From assembly GCA_030549775.1 (NCBI GenBank), contig CM060175.1, forward strand, positions 96,649,470-96,713,469: 64,000 nucleotides of DNA, read 5' to 3'. The position numbers and the translations under genes were made by a program. The notes beneath the pieces are model-generated. The model was given only the letters and a program-made list of their open reading frames with translations. It searched no databases and had not been told where the DNA came from. Below are positions 22,956-34,620 of the stretch, in pieces. The number at the start of each line of letters is the position of its first letter. Position 1 is the stretch's first letter. The stretch comes from Tamarix chinensis (taxonomy: Eukaryota; Streptophyta; Magnoliopsida; Caryophyllales; Tamaricaceae).

Positions 22956-23297
22956 TGGTTTGAAATAAATGGTGGAATAAGGGCTTCGACCCTTCACCAA
23001 AATAATAATAATAATAATAATAACAATAATAAAAAAATAATAGAAATAGTAATAATAATAATAATGATAAAAACCATAATAATATTGCAAAATAATAATA
23101 ATCATAACGGTAATAATAGTAATGATAATAATCGAAGATAAAATAAAGTAGGGTTTTGACCCTACATTGAATAAATAACAAAATTAATAATAATTATGAT
23201 GATAATAATAATAACACTAAAATTCAAAATAGACATAATAGGGTCAGCCCTATATAGAATAATAATACTAACATTGAAGATGATGATTATGATGATG

Positions 23298-23339
<42 letters not shown>

Positions 23340-23460
23340 GCAACAATATTAATAATACTATGAATGAAACAAAAATAGAATAGGGCTTCGGCCCTTAATA
23401 GCAATAATAATAAAAACATTAGTAGTAGTAATAATAATAATAATAATAATAATATATTCG
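22790..23460. repeat. (TAA)n tract punctuated by short stem-loops
   Basis: Long TAA/AAT runs are separated by four short inverted repeats: AAGGGCTTCGACCCTT (22979), GTAGGGTTTTGACCCTAC (23148), ATAGGGTCAGCCCTAT (23238) and AGGGCTTCGGCCCT (23382). Poly-Asn, Ile and Tyr reading frames here are artefacts of the repeat. Confidence 0.85.
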
Positions 23461-24128
23461 AATAATTGGAAAAATAATAAAATTAAATATTTAAAGCTTG
23501 TATAATAGTGAAAAAGGTTGAGAGGGTTTAGAGTTCCACCTTGTGTTAGTGGTGACAGGCGGCACCGGTAGTGGTGCACGGTAGTGGTGGCGGTGGCCGA
23601 AAAAAGAGAAGAAAAGAGGAAAAGTGGGATGCGGGGAAAAGGAGAGGTAGAATGAAGGTAGGAGTTGGGGTGTTTAGGTTTGCCTAGGTGGAGAGGAGTA
23701 TAATGAAGGTGGCGGCGCACGACGGCGACGGTGACCGAAAATGAAAGAAGGAGAGAAAGAGATGAAGGGATGAAAGATGAAAATAAAGGTAGGGAGAGAT
23801 AGAGGGAAGTCTACAGAGGCTTTTGGAAAGTGAAAGGGGAAGTGGTAGCGGCAGAAGTGGTGGCGGACGGTGGTGCGAAGGGTGGCAGGGGTGGAGGAGT
23901 GGTTGATTGAGAAGGAAACTTTACATCGTTGAAGTGGCTCATGCAGGGCAAATCGAGGGAGATGGGTGGTATAGCTATTTAGAGGGTTATGCAGGGATTG
24001 CTTAGGTGGCCAAAGTGGGCGGCGGCGTTGGCCGAAGGTGGCGGAAATGGTGTCTTAAATGGCGACGGCACACGAGGGGGGTTTTCTGGGTAGGAAATCA
24101 AAAGCTCGATCCATACTGGTTATGGGGG

Positions 24129-24136
24129 TATTTATA
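24129..24136 (-). promoter_or_regulatory. TATA box of LTR-D
   Basis: TATAAATA on the minus strand lies in the context CCCTATAAATACCCCCATAA. The same context occurs in LTR-E on the plus strand (27728) and, changed at a few bases, in LTR-F (35240). Conservation at the same LTR position supports a real promoter element. Confidence 0.6.
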
Positions 24137-24587
24137 GGGCTTAAAAGAGAGGATAAGGTCAGAGGAATGACGAGGGAATAGGGAAGGTTGGTTAGGGCTC
24201 ACCGGCGGAAATTCAAAAACGTGGTAGGGTATTGTGCAGGAAAAGGAGGAACCACACGAGAAGAGAGGGGAGTGGGTTGGGTCAGCGTGGCCGGTGAAAC
24301 GGCAGGAAAAAGAGGGGAGAAACAATCGATCAAACGGCAAGGTCGACGATGGAACTTTTGGGCCATTGTAGGCTGATAACGGGGGAGAAGAAGAGGAAGG
24401 AAGAAGAAGGTGGGGGTGCATGGACCGGTCAGCCAGGAAAAAAAGAAAGAAAAGAAAAGAAAAAGGAAATCTTGACTAGGTGACAACTAAAAAAAATGAT
24501 GAAACGTGGCATGCTGAGCTGGGCCGCGTCAAGGAGAAGAGAAAGGAAGGAGGGGGACGGGCCGCTGATCTAGCCTAGGTCGAGGGT

Positions 24588-24658
24588 AAGGAGGAAGAAA
24601 AAGAAAAGAAAAGAAAAGAAAGAAGGAAAAGGAAAAAGGAAAAAGGGAAAAAGAAAAA
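24588..24658 (+). repeat. 71-nt uninterrupted purine run
   Basis: Only A and G occur here, mostly GAAAA and GGAAAA units. Similar purine-rich tracts lie at the matching place in the other LTRs of the family. Confidence 0.85.
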
Positions 24659-25090
24659 TAGGTGGGTTGGGGTAATTAAATTAATTTGGATATTTGGGAT
24701 ATTTAAAAATAATAATATTTAAATAAAATAATATTTAAATCCATTTTTAGGCTAATGTAGGATTTTTGAAAGGTTTTTCATAAATTCCATTTTAATTAGT
24801 AAATCACTCTAATTTTCTCAAATTAAATTATTTATAACATTCATATTAATTTGGCCTTATTTATTCCCTCTTATTTAAATAAAATAATTTATTTAATTAA
24901 TTTCCAAAATAAAACCCTTGATTAGCCAAAATACCTAAATTTTTCCTAATTAAAATATTTATGAATTTTTTTCTTGATTTTCCCTAATTAATTCCCTTTT
25001 ATTTTAATAAAAATAATTTATTTAATTAATTTTTCTAATAATATCTTATTTAAGTATAATTCTTAAAATTAGGATTTTTAGGGCATTTCA

Positions 25091-26001
25091 AACAGACTAC
25101 TGGCATGCGATGGGTTGTGGGATGCAACTTTAATGATATTAGTATGCTTGAAGAACCAAGAAAAATTAATTATTCTATGATGTTCAACAAGTACTTCATG
25201 ATTTTCATCTTATAGATATTGGCTTCTCTAGGGCCAAATTTACATGGCATGACAAGGCAAGAGGTGAAAAAATTAGTTTGTGAATTCATCATGTGGTCAT
25301 AGCTATAGATGAATGGTGTAAACTTTTCACTTATGTAGGCGTGAAACACCTTGCACAAACTTATTTGGAACATCACCCTATATTATTATTGGTTTGTTTT
25401 GATACCAATAAATCTACTATGTCCACTAGAAGATTCAAGTTTGAACTTTGCATGGCTTCTTAAACCTCGTGTAGGGGGCGTGAAGGATGGGTGCTGAACT
25501 ACACATGACTTTCACCGATTGTGAAGATCACCTGTAACATGAACTCATTTGGTATTGTTTTCTCAAGGAAGAGGATTTTGGTTTTACCAGTTAGCTACCA
25601 AGAGGTGAAAATGTCATTTTTTTCAATGGGGCCTCATAAAACCCCAGAACCTTGTGCTTCTAGCCTAATATTGTTTTAGAACTTTTAGTTTATAGCTGGT
25701 AAGGGTCTTCATTAAATGGTAAGAGGTGCTTATAGTACATATTAATTTAATCCTTAGCTAAATGCCACTTTAATTTCCTTTGATCCTTTTAGTCATATTT
25801 GTGTGCGAATTTTGCATCTTTGCAACATGGAAAACATAGCCATTACTAGCTAAAGTCTTGTCGTTGAGGCTCAAACTGATTCTCAACCATCCTTATAGGC
25901 CCTAGACATTGTGGTTTCAGCAGGAGATTGTGCATGTGATGAAGCATGAAAAGGGAATAATGGGTTGCATGTCTATTCAAATTGAACTTGAGAAAGCTTG
26001 T
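25091..26001 (+). pseudogene. LINE ORF2: endonuclease C-terminus and start of RT
   Basis: WVVGCNFNDISMLEEPRK (from about 25111) matches the LINE endonuclease PW++.GDFNEI....E. IDIGFSRAKFTWHDKARGEK and DEWCKLFTYVGVKHLAQTY (25215-25365) match its C-terminal LIDLGF.G..FTW and W...F....V.HL...SDH blocks. The conserved GDFN Asp is replaced. YQEVKMSFFSMGPHKTPEP (about 25595-25655) matches the RT entry motif E(E)VK.A.F.M...KAPGPDG. VMKHEKGIMGCMSIQIELEK (25938-25997) matches the RT block +++DLEKAYDR, which is cut at position 26001 by the next element. Confidence 0.75.
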
Positions 26002-26394
26002 TGTTGTGTATTTTATGAACCAAGGGGTTATACAGGAAATAGAAATAAGAGTTTGAGGTGAGGGAATACCTAGGGTAAAATAGAGAGGAGAGATGATAGA
26101 ACAAAAATAAGAGAGTTGTATTATGATTTTCTCTATCCAAAATGAATATAATAATCCATGTATATAGGAGTAAAATGAGGAAGGAGAAAAAGGGAAACAT
26201 ACAGTGTGGCTGAGAACAGAAGTTTGTCATAACCTATGTAGAGAGGTGACTTAGAAAAAGAGACGTATAGGCTATCAGTCCGGGACCTGTTCGAGGTTAA
26301 GACGAGCACCCTTGGAAGCTTTTTAGGTCGATTATTGCCCTTTGGGGTGACATTTGAGGACTTGATATTCTTAGTTGAAAAAAATTCCATATCA
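26002..26394 (-). repeat. 3' LTR of the gag-protease element
   Basis: It aligns along its whole length with 30242-30632, including GAGGGAATACCWARGGTAAA and TTCGAGGYTAAGAYGAGYRC. The inner side lacks an obvious polypurine tract. Confidence 0.8.
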
Positions 26395-26874
26395 TCACTC
26401 CCTTCAAAATTCATCAACTACTTCTAGACAAGCTAAAATTTTATTACACAACCGATAGTCACAACTATACAGTAAAAGTGTTTACCAAGAAGACCATAAT
26501 ACAAAATAATAAATAACAATTACATCTTGAAAAACTGATGGACAAGCTTGCACATCAATGTGTCCATTAGACACACATATAAAGATAAAGACGAATGAAG
26601 TCACACATAAACAACCGCCAAATACTTCATAAGCAATAATGAACAAAAATAAATAAATTTACACAATAGACCATCGGACACCCTATACAGAATATCAAGT
26701 AGCGACATATAAACTTGTTTTTTTAACATCCATTGGTCAATCAATACATGAAACACCCACTCAACCCATCACAATATCAAGTAGAAATAGACAAACTCAT
26801 TTTTGTAATATCCGTCAGCCAATCGATAAATGAAACATCCACTCGCCCCATCCTATTGAGAAGAAACCAAAACT

Positions 26875-27940
26875 CGAAATACCTCAAAACCCTAATTTTA
26901 AGAATTTTAGTTAAATAAGGATTTATTAGAAAAATTAATTAAATAAATTATTTTTATTAAAATAAAAGGGAATTATTTAGGGTAAATCAAGAAGAAAATA
27001 ATAAATATTTTAATTAGAAAAAATTTAGGTGTTTTGCTAATTAAAATGGAATTTAGGAAAAACCTTTCAAAAATCCTAAATTAGCCTAAAAAAGGAAATA
27101 AATATTATTTTATTTAAATATTATTATTTTTAAATATCCTAAAATACCAAAACATTCCAAATACCCCAACCAACCTATTTTCCCTTTCCCTTATTCTTTT
27201 CTTTCCTTTTTCTTTTTTTTTTCTTTTTTTCTTTCTTCCTCTCCTTTCTTTTTCTATTTGTCTTTTCTTTTTCCCTGAATTGGTCCCGGCTTGTGGCCCG
27301 TTTCCCTTTCTTTTTCTTTAAACCTTTGGCGGCCTAGAACGTTGCGTTTCTTTTTCTTCTCCCACAAGTCGCCCATCCAGTTCTTTTCTTTTATTTTCTT
27401 TCTTTCTTTTCCTAGCCACCCGCTTCACGCCCCTTCTTCCTCCTTCCTTTTTCTTCCCCGTCACGGCCTGCAACTCCTCCCCTTACCTGCGCTTGGTTTT
27501 TTGCCGCTGATCACGCCATTGACTGGCCGATTCTCTCCTCTCTCCTTCCCCTGACTCACCAACCACTTTGACCCAATCCACTTCCCTTCCTTCTCGCGCA
27601 TGACCCCCTCTTTCCCGGGTAACCACCCCTGCCACCATTGATTTGTGTTGGCTTGCCTTCGTCGATTGGTGCCCTCATCTACCTGCCTATTTTTCATCAT
27701 CCCTCTGACCTTACCATCCTTTATCCCTATAAATACCCCCATAACTAGCCTGTGCTCGAGCTTTTTCCCGTAGCCCAGAAACCTTCTCCCGTGCGCCATC
27801 GCCCTTTCAGACATCATTGCTGTCGCCGTCGACCAACACTGCCACCTAAGCCTCCCACCTAAGCACTCCCTGCACCACCCTCTACCTAACTACACCTCCC
27901 TCCTCCCTCGATTTTCCCTACACGAGCCACCCCGACTGTG
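26875..27940 (+). mobile_element. LTR-E: truncated plus-strand LTR copy
   Basis: The start CGAAATACCTCAAAACCCT is the reverse complement of the LTR-D and LTR-F right end with TG changed to CG. It then follows them through the A/T-rich part, a pyrimidine tract (27180-27275, complement of the purine tract), a GC-rich part and the TATA box. It stops near 27940 at an (AT)n run. Only the 5' fifth to quarter of the LTR remains. Confidence 0.7.
27728..27735 (+). promoter_or_regulatory. TATA box of LTR-E
   Basis: TATAAATA lies in the context CCCTATAAATACCCCCATAA, identical to LTR-D on the opposite strand. Confidence 0.6.
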
Positions 27941-27945
27941 TAAAG

Positions 27946-27978
<33 letters not shown>

Positions 27979-28059
27979 GAATTTGTATTCCTTTACATAA
28001 AAGAGTCAACATATATTCTCTATTTTCCATTTACCTTCTCCAAAAGCATTTAAAACTCC

Positions 28060-28880
28060 CAAAATAAACCATCTTGTGGCTTCTTCACATCTAGTTGTCT
28101 TGGGGTGCCCTTTACTTCTTTTGCGTAACACTGTTGCACTACTCTAATGTCACCCCAGATTTCTCTCCAGCCATAATAATATTTGCCTAGAGTTTGTTAA
28201 AGGCTGGTTTTCCTAACATCATGTAATATGTTGACAAACAATCAATGACTATAAACTTTGTTTTAATGCTCCTTTGAGCTCATGACTAACCAATCGTCAA
28301 AACTAGATGCACCATTCCCTTTAGATTTTATTGTATTACTAGTGAATCCCACTAAGGGTGAAGTCTTATTTATTAATCATTCGTCCAAAAGTTCTAATTG
28401 CTTATAAGATTCCTTGAAGATAATATCAAAAGAAAATTTTATGACTAAAAGGACCCTTTTTATGATGTAATTTTCAATTTATACTTTAATAACTAAATGG
28501 TCATCATGATGATCCACCATGCTTGACCCCTCTCCTTTTGCTATGAAACTAACTTCTCATTCACTTGTTTTTCCCTCTTATTTGTTTCATTGAAGCCATC
28601 TCGTCTAATATATGCGTTAAGGGATACATTAATTTCTTATGCTAAGGAGTCTCCTCCCGTAATAGTATGAATAATATTTTTGTGGTTCTTTATTTTGAGG
28701 AGATGGAGGAAATTGTCAAGAAACACGTGTTTCTTGTCTAGTCGAGGGTGTTTGTGTATAATGTTTCAAATGACCATTGTACACCAAATCTTCTATGACA
28801 TCCCTTGATAACCGACACTTCTCTATAGCATGTCTGAATTCCTCATGATAGGAACACCATATGTTAAGGATTTCATGCTT
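28060..28880 (-). pseudogene. Retropepsin-like domain with upstream C..H....H....C motif
   Basis: On the minus strand, CSYHEEFRHAIEKC (about 28815-28856) fits the C-x2-H-x4-H-x4-C motif found between gag and protease in plant Tat-type gypsy elements. EDLVYNGHLKHYT follows (family EELI++GHL..F). The protease part (28560-28080) has DHHDDHLVIKVYIENYIIKR, LVGFTSNTI near the flap, and WGDIRVVQQCY at the end (family EIRGDQ..A..CY). The catalytic D(T/N)G is replaced by IKF in VLLVIKFSFDI, so the enzyme would be dead. Stops and frameshifts add to this. Confidence 0.65.
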
Positions 28881-29219
28881 TATATTAGTCTATACGGGCT
28901 TTAGAAATGTTTGTCGGTCATTTTCAATGTTGAATATATGTGAGATATTGGCCACCAACGTAGTGTATTTGTTAAATCTACCAAGAAAACCCTGTTGGGC
29001 AATTGGGTATACCACCTACCTTAGACCCTATCGGTCTCTTTTTGACATATACATCAGTTATTTATACTCTTCTTGTTATCAACCACATCGTCTTACTCTT
29101 TTCCTTGATATATAACCTCTCATACACGTCTTTTCTAAGAGAAATGTGATATTTATGTTTGACCAAGTAAAAATTTTCCACTAACTCTTTATCAGTATAT
29201 CCTGTAAGGAGGGAATATT

Positions 29220-29700
29220 AGGTGATATCATTGTCCAACTCATCTATCAAACCTCTTCATCAAATTAGTTAAAAAAATGACTGAACATATTCCAATGATC
29301 CTTGAGAGGACCCCATCATGGAAGAAGAATCTTTTGAGCCATCAAAATGCATCAAAGTACTCAACAAAAGCCATCGATGACTGTGAGAAGGAATTTATTA
29401 ATTCAACTCCTAGTTTCCCTAACCATCTCAATGCCACCCATTTTAAGGTGCTCATAAATTATTTCCATAATGTCTCTTCGTGTGCCCCGACTAGAAACAT
29501 TGTATTCCCGAATACATTTAATTGATCAACTAAATTGGTGGAGCTATCAAATGATTCAAAAGTCAATATTCGTATTCTTTATGCTTGTGTTTTAGATATG
29601 TCTTTCGTAAAAGATGTATGCCAACTAAAACCACTAGTATTATCCTTCCTATATTTCATAGATTCCTATGCTTCTTGCACTCTTTGATATATCATTTTAC
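29220..29700 (-). pseudogene. gag: gag capsid fragment (Retrotrans_gag type)
   Basis: The minus strand reads FMSTLKWVALRWLGKLGV, then INSFSQSSMAFVEYFDAF, then LKRFFFHDGVLSRI and FLTNLMKRF. These follow the Tat/Ogre gag pattern LK..A..WF..L....I.SF.QL...F...F, and KK....L..++Q...E.L..+..RF. Frames break in several places. It lies upstream of the protease on the same strand; the remaining 500 bp to the LTR at 30242 look like an untranslated leader. Confidence 0.65.
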
Positions 29701-30241
29701 CGATTCTTTACTTTTGATAGTTTGGCATAAATCTTGTCTTTGGATATCTTCTTTATATCTGTTAGTTCAGCGGATACCGTGCCTTTTGTTTATGTGTCAT
29801 TCTACTTCATCTTTGTATTTTTTAGCCTCATTGCTTAGATTCTTATGCATTTCCTTTTGACTCATTTTCCTCGGTCATATTCCATAGACTCTACCCCTTA
29901 TTCTTGGAAGTTTGCGCTATGAAGCCTAGTTCTTATTTACTCTCTAGAATATCTAAAGATTCCATCAAAGTTTCTTGAGGAGTAGGATACTGAGGTGCAG
30001 TGTGACAATGCTGATCCATAAGATAAGGTAGATGCCTGAGGGTGTGTGTAAGAGTAGTTAACATGGTCAAGGCCATTTCTTGAATATATGCATATAGCTC
30101 ACCATTAGCATATTGGAGTCGAAAGATAGTAACTAGATGTTCTTTCCTAAAATTGTCACCAGTACTAGGATCAAATCAATCATAATGTTGAATGGGAGAC
30201 ATAGATCTCTGTAAAATATTCCCACGGACGATGTCTACCAT

Positions 30242-30632
30242 TATGCGTGTTTTGTGAACCAAGGAGTTATTTAGAAAATAGAACTAAGAGTTAGTGGCGA
30301 GGGAATACCAAAGGTAAAATAGAGATGAGAGAGGATAAAGTAAAGGTAAAAGAGTTGTATAATGATTTTATCTCTCCAAAATAAACACAAGACTTTATAT
30401 ATATGTGATTAAAGTGATGAAAGAAGGGAATAGAAAAATATGGTGTGGTTGAGAACATAAGGTTGTCTTATCCTATATAGGGAGATGGCCCAAAAAAGGA
30501 TCTATATACGCTATCAATATGAGATTGGTTCGAGGCTAAGATGAGTGCTCCTGTAAGCTTTTTGGTTGATCCTCACCCTTTACGCTAGCATTATAGGGCA
30601 AGATAATCTTAGTTGAGTAAAAATCCATATCA
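30242..30632 (-). repeat. 5' LTR of the gag-protease element
   Basis: It is the partner of 26002-26394. Next to it, read on the minus strand, TAATGGTAGACATCG could be a primer-binding site, but I cannot assign the tRNA. Confidence 0.75.
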
Positions 30633-30637
30633 CTTAT

Positions 30638-31701
30638 GATAGATTTTCAAGGGATTTTATAGAAGATACATTTTTGGTCAATGGTTTTCTACCATCCACT
30701 ATCAGATTCGTCATATATTCCATTGACACTCATTTCATTAGGGTGATTTAGAACGAATAACACTCAAAAGCCTTCAACCCACTAGAGATATTAGACAAGG
30801 GGATTCTATATCTCTATATATCTTTGTTCTTTGTGTTGAATGCCTTTCTCATTTTATCTAGAATGAAGTTGGTCAGAAACTATGGAAGCCTATTAGTATT
30901 AAAAAGAGGAGGTATTGAATTATCACACCTATTTTTTGCATATGACGTCATATTATTCCCACAGGCTAGTATTGCACAAATGGAGGTGGTGATGCGATGT
31001 CAAAAGCTGATAACCAAAAAGTGAGTTTACCAAAGTAATCTTATTCGCCTCTAATGTCCCACATCAAATTGTGCAAGAAATATCTTACATGACCAACTTC
31101 AACACATATTGAGTGGTTGGAAAAGTACCTCGGAGTGAATTTGCGAGCATGAAGGAGAATAAAGAGATCTGTTATACAATTATAGAGAGAGTTAAAAAAA
31201 TTCACCTGGAGACCTAAACAATTTTCTCTAGTAGGAAGGACAACACTATTCCTAGCCATTACAAAGATCGTTCCTTCATACCATGTGCAAATACATGTGC
31301 TTCTTAAGGGAGTTTTAGATAAACAGGATAAAATCAATCAGGCTTTTATTTGGGGAAATGGAATCAATAGAAGAGAAGTTCATCTTGTAAGATGGAACCT
31401 TGTGTGTCATATTAAAGATCAAAAGGGGTTTCTCTACGGTGTATGAGTTATGTGAATCAAGCAACTATGATGAAGTTAGCTCGGGAATAAGCCACCAATA
31501 AGCAGGTGATATAGGTGCAAAATTTACGAGAAAAGTATATTTCCATTGATTTTTTCTTTGGTTTATCTTTTTATAATCAAGCTTCCCATATTTAGTGTAA
31601 CGTAATATGTATCACACCTTTGCTTTAGGTCAACAAACAATCTTCTAGGAAGATTGATGTATTGGCTTTAAACCTTTGATCGATTTGGTGGTTGTCAATA
31701 T
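30638..31701 (+). pseudogene. LINE ORF2 reverse transcriptase, central part
   Basis: DRFSRDFIEDTFLVNGF directly follows the 26002-30632 insertion and continues the RT block begun at 25938. Then come FVLNAFLILSRM and RGGIELSHLFFAYDVILFPQ (30830-30960), the L1 RT catalytic region. The family has LSHL.FADD+ILF, and here FADD reads FAYD, so one catalytic Asp is lost. SSNVPHQIVQEISYM-like text, IIERVKKIHLET, and NQAFIWG-like text (31050-31370) match the RT thumb. Stops are frequent. It ends at LTR-F. Confidence 0.8.
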
Positions 31702-32409
31702 TGTAACACCCCCAAAATCACAGTTGAAAATTTTCGTTTAATTAAAACAAACACAAACATCGGGGTGCTACCGCCGTGATCAGTACAAGCCCAACCCTAC
31801 GGCTAGTCTCGTACCAACCACAAGGCTAAGGATAATTTCATAAAAGCATTAAACATACTTAAAACAAGGATTCATAGAAAAACTAAAATGTTCATAACAC
31901 GAAAATTAGAGTACGCATTAAAAAGTTATTACAACCTAATAGAGTACATAATTAGAGTTCCCAAAAGGGATAAAAGGCATAATATGATAAAACAACACTG
32001 AAAGAAAATGAATCATAAGTAAGTTGAGGTAAAAGAAAGTCTACCCAACGTTGCTCCCGGGCCCCCATGCCAAGTTCAAAGATCAACTCTCAGCCCTGTC
32101 CAATGCCACATAAGTATCATAGGCATCGAAGATAGCGTCTCTTACCTAGACCAAATTAGTAGGACCCTCTGCTCATGAGAATGAGAAACACCCATAAAAC
32201 GGATGGTCAGTACGCTACGTACTGAGAAAGGTAACCATGCATATAAGGCCACACATAGAAAGACACATAATACAAGCAGGATCATATAGATAAACATACA
32301 GGCAATGCAAATAGTAGAGGTCGTGTTATAGTCCCGTTAAACTCAATCATTAGATCTCTAGGCAATATGCTCATTTCACACCATCTCCTTATAAGTCCAT
32401 GTGAGTACG

Positions 32410-32760
32410 AAAATCCCACTATTATAGCTGATAGATTCGAAACGTATAGGGAAGAACGATCCTAACCACTATTATTGCCAGTGGATTGGTCTCTAGGGTA
32501 AAGTGCTCCTGGCCACTATTATGCCCGTGGATCGATCTGGCTCTGACTTTCATAGTGTTACATTGTAAATACTTAGTGTCTTTCCTATGTCTTATTATAA
32601 CTTAGAGTTTGGTTTATTAATCTCAGGATCCCCCACTATTGTAGCCGGTGTATTGAAAACGTACAAGGCATAACGCTCTTGATCACTATTATATGCTGGT
32701 GGATCGGTCTCCAAGGCACCCCTACACCTAAACACTATTATGCAGGTGGATTAGTCTTGG
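32410..32760. repeat. CCGGTGG tandem module of LTR-F
   Basis: Degenerate copies of CCACTATTATWGCYGGTGG occur six or so times, in the same orientation as in LTR-D. Confidence 0.75.
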
Positions 32761-34069
32761 TCCGACTCAATAATCTTTCACTTTAAATGATTAGTATCTT
32801 AACCGTGTCTTATTCAATATATGTTTTCACCCTAGAAATGCATGTTCTTTGGACTACCCACTCACACCATTTATCTACTCCCAATCTCCAGAGAGGGGCT
32901 AGTCCCCTATATTGGGAGTTTTGCACCTCCTAACACATCCAAGCATCTTTTTTCCTCTTCTACTTACTCACCACAAATACCCAAATCCTATGTGTGTGGG
33001 TCAAGGCCCACTTCCATATACCATCTAAGGTCAACTCATTATCGTCCTCTAGGGATTTTCCCCAAAAACCCTAATTTGGCCTATATGGCCCATCCTTTCT
33101 CTAACCCACACAACTCATGCTCCTTTATCCCGTACTCATTCTCTCACTTAGGTTCAACCCAAACATTTCACCTTACTTTTCATTTTACACATGTGACTAC
33201 GAAACCCTAGTTGGCCACCTAAACCATAGCACCTCTCTTTCCTATATATCACTTCTCCACTACTCACTTACCATCCTTTCTTCCACATGACACCCACGCT
33301 CACCCTTCATGTGATATTATTCCACTATTTCCCCATATTCCACTCCCCTCCATTATTTTTCACTTCCACAATCTCCTCCATTTAGGGTTTTCCTCTCAAA
33401 CCCTAGCCAAGTTCCCTGAACACCCTTATACCAATCTACGTACTATTTTTCATCCAAGGACTGCAATCACCCCCAAAAACTTTTCCCTTACCTTACTTAA
33501 ACCCCAAGGACACTTTTCCCACATAAGGATCATCCCATGAAAACCCTAGACTTCCCCATGCAAGATTCGTTCCATTCTCTTATTTTGTCCATATTTTTCT
33601 TTTATTTATATCCTCATAGGTCATGAGATAATTAAGTTATTCTCATTTCCCTTTAGTCAACTTATTTCTCCTTTTTTTTCTTTTCATCATTTCACCCCAT
33701 ATCATATTATTAAAACATCCTAGCATGCATGTCCTAGAGGGTCACATCACCACAATCACAACACACATATCATTTTACACATGCCATAAGGAGGTCACAT
33801 AAACATACCTCATCTTCGAGTTGCGCTACAAGTAAGCAGTAATAATAACATAAGGTACACAAAAATAACATAATACATGACATATAAGGAACATAACATA
33901 CATAATCATCCTTAACTACATCCTTACCTAATATGGCACTAGGCTTAGAGCATGCTCCTACGCCTCCTTAGGGTTTTGACTTGGTTCACCTATAAGAGAA
34001 AAATACTAGGGTTAAATTCCCTCTTACCAAAATTATCATTATTTCCTACCTTACCCTTATCATAGCCTA

Positions 34070-34235
34070 ATATTAGGGTTAGTAGTAATAATAATAATAG
34101 TTTTATAAGTAAAAGTAAGGGTATTATTCTTAAAGTAGCTAATCATGCTACTACTAGTCAAAATAGGTCTTGGTAGTTATATTGGTTCATGTTAAAGTAT
34201 TATTAGCAATATTTATATTACTAAAGATAATAGCT

Positions 34236-34274
<39 letters not shown>

Positions 34275-34538
34275 GTGATAATACAAATAATAACCCAAAT
34301 CATAATAATGATAACAGTAGTATTAGTAATACTAAAATAGTGACAATAATTATAATAAGGATGATAATAATAATAATAATAACAATAACAGTGATAGTAT
34401 TAATAGTAATATTAGTGATATAGGTAATAATAATAATGATGATAATAATAATAATGGTTCGAATAATAATAATAATAATATTAGTAATAATAGTGCCGAA
34501 GTTAATAATAATAATAATAATAGACATAGTAGTAGTAG

Positions 34539-34580
<42 letters not shown>

Positions 34581-34620
34581 TGATGATGATGATGATAATG
34601 ATATTAACACTGATAAAATA
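34070..34620. repeat. (TAA)n tract of LTR-F
   Basis: Mixed TAA, GAT and TAG triplets dominate. The place in the LTR matches 22790-23460 of LTR-D, but the four stem-loops seen there are not evident. Poly-Ile and poly-Leu frames are artefacts. Confidence 0.8.

Larger units (their letters stand above)
20032..25090 (-). mobile_element. LTR-D: giant gypsy-like LTR in the LINE endonuclease
   Basis: The plus-strand text starts TGTAACACCC and ends GGGCATTTCA. A TATA box read on the minus strand (24129-24136) and comparison with LTR-B put its transcription on the minus strand. From left to right it holds the CAGTAC hairpin (20563-20579), the CCGGTGG module (20770-21125), a 28-29-bp minisatellite (21785-22105), a (TAA)n tract with hairpins (22790-23460), a G-rich region and a 71-nt purine run. 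The LINE endonuclease lies on both sides. The flanks ATATA and AACAG do not match, so it may have lost its target duplication or be a recombinant. Confidence 0.8.
26002..30632 (-). mobile_element. Non-autonomous gypsy element with gag-protease only
   Basis: Two direct repeats of about 392 bp (26002-26394 and 30242-30632) bound it. Both begin T(G/A)T(T/G)... before TTTTRTGAACCAAGG and end in ATATCA. The flanks CTTGT (25997-26001) and CTTAT (30633-30637) are a 5-bp target duplication with one transition. The LINE RT reading resumes on the right, where family members read EKAYDR. Inside, the minus strand encodes gag and a retropepsin-like domain, but I find no RT, RNase H or integrase. LTR-E occupies part of the 3' half, so missing pol may have been deleted or replaced. 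The gag type resembles the Tat/Ogre group. Confidence 0.75.

Noticed and set aside
22786..23419. Open frames rich in Ile, Asn, Tyr or Leu
   Set aside because: They are translations of the (TAA)n tract in different frames and on both strands. The same applies to 34300-34628.
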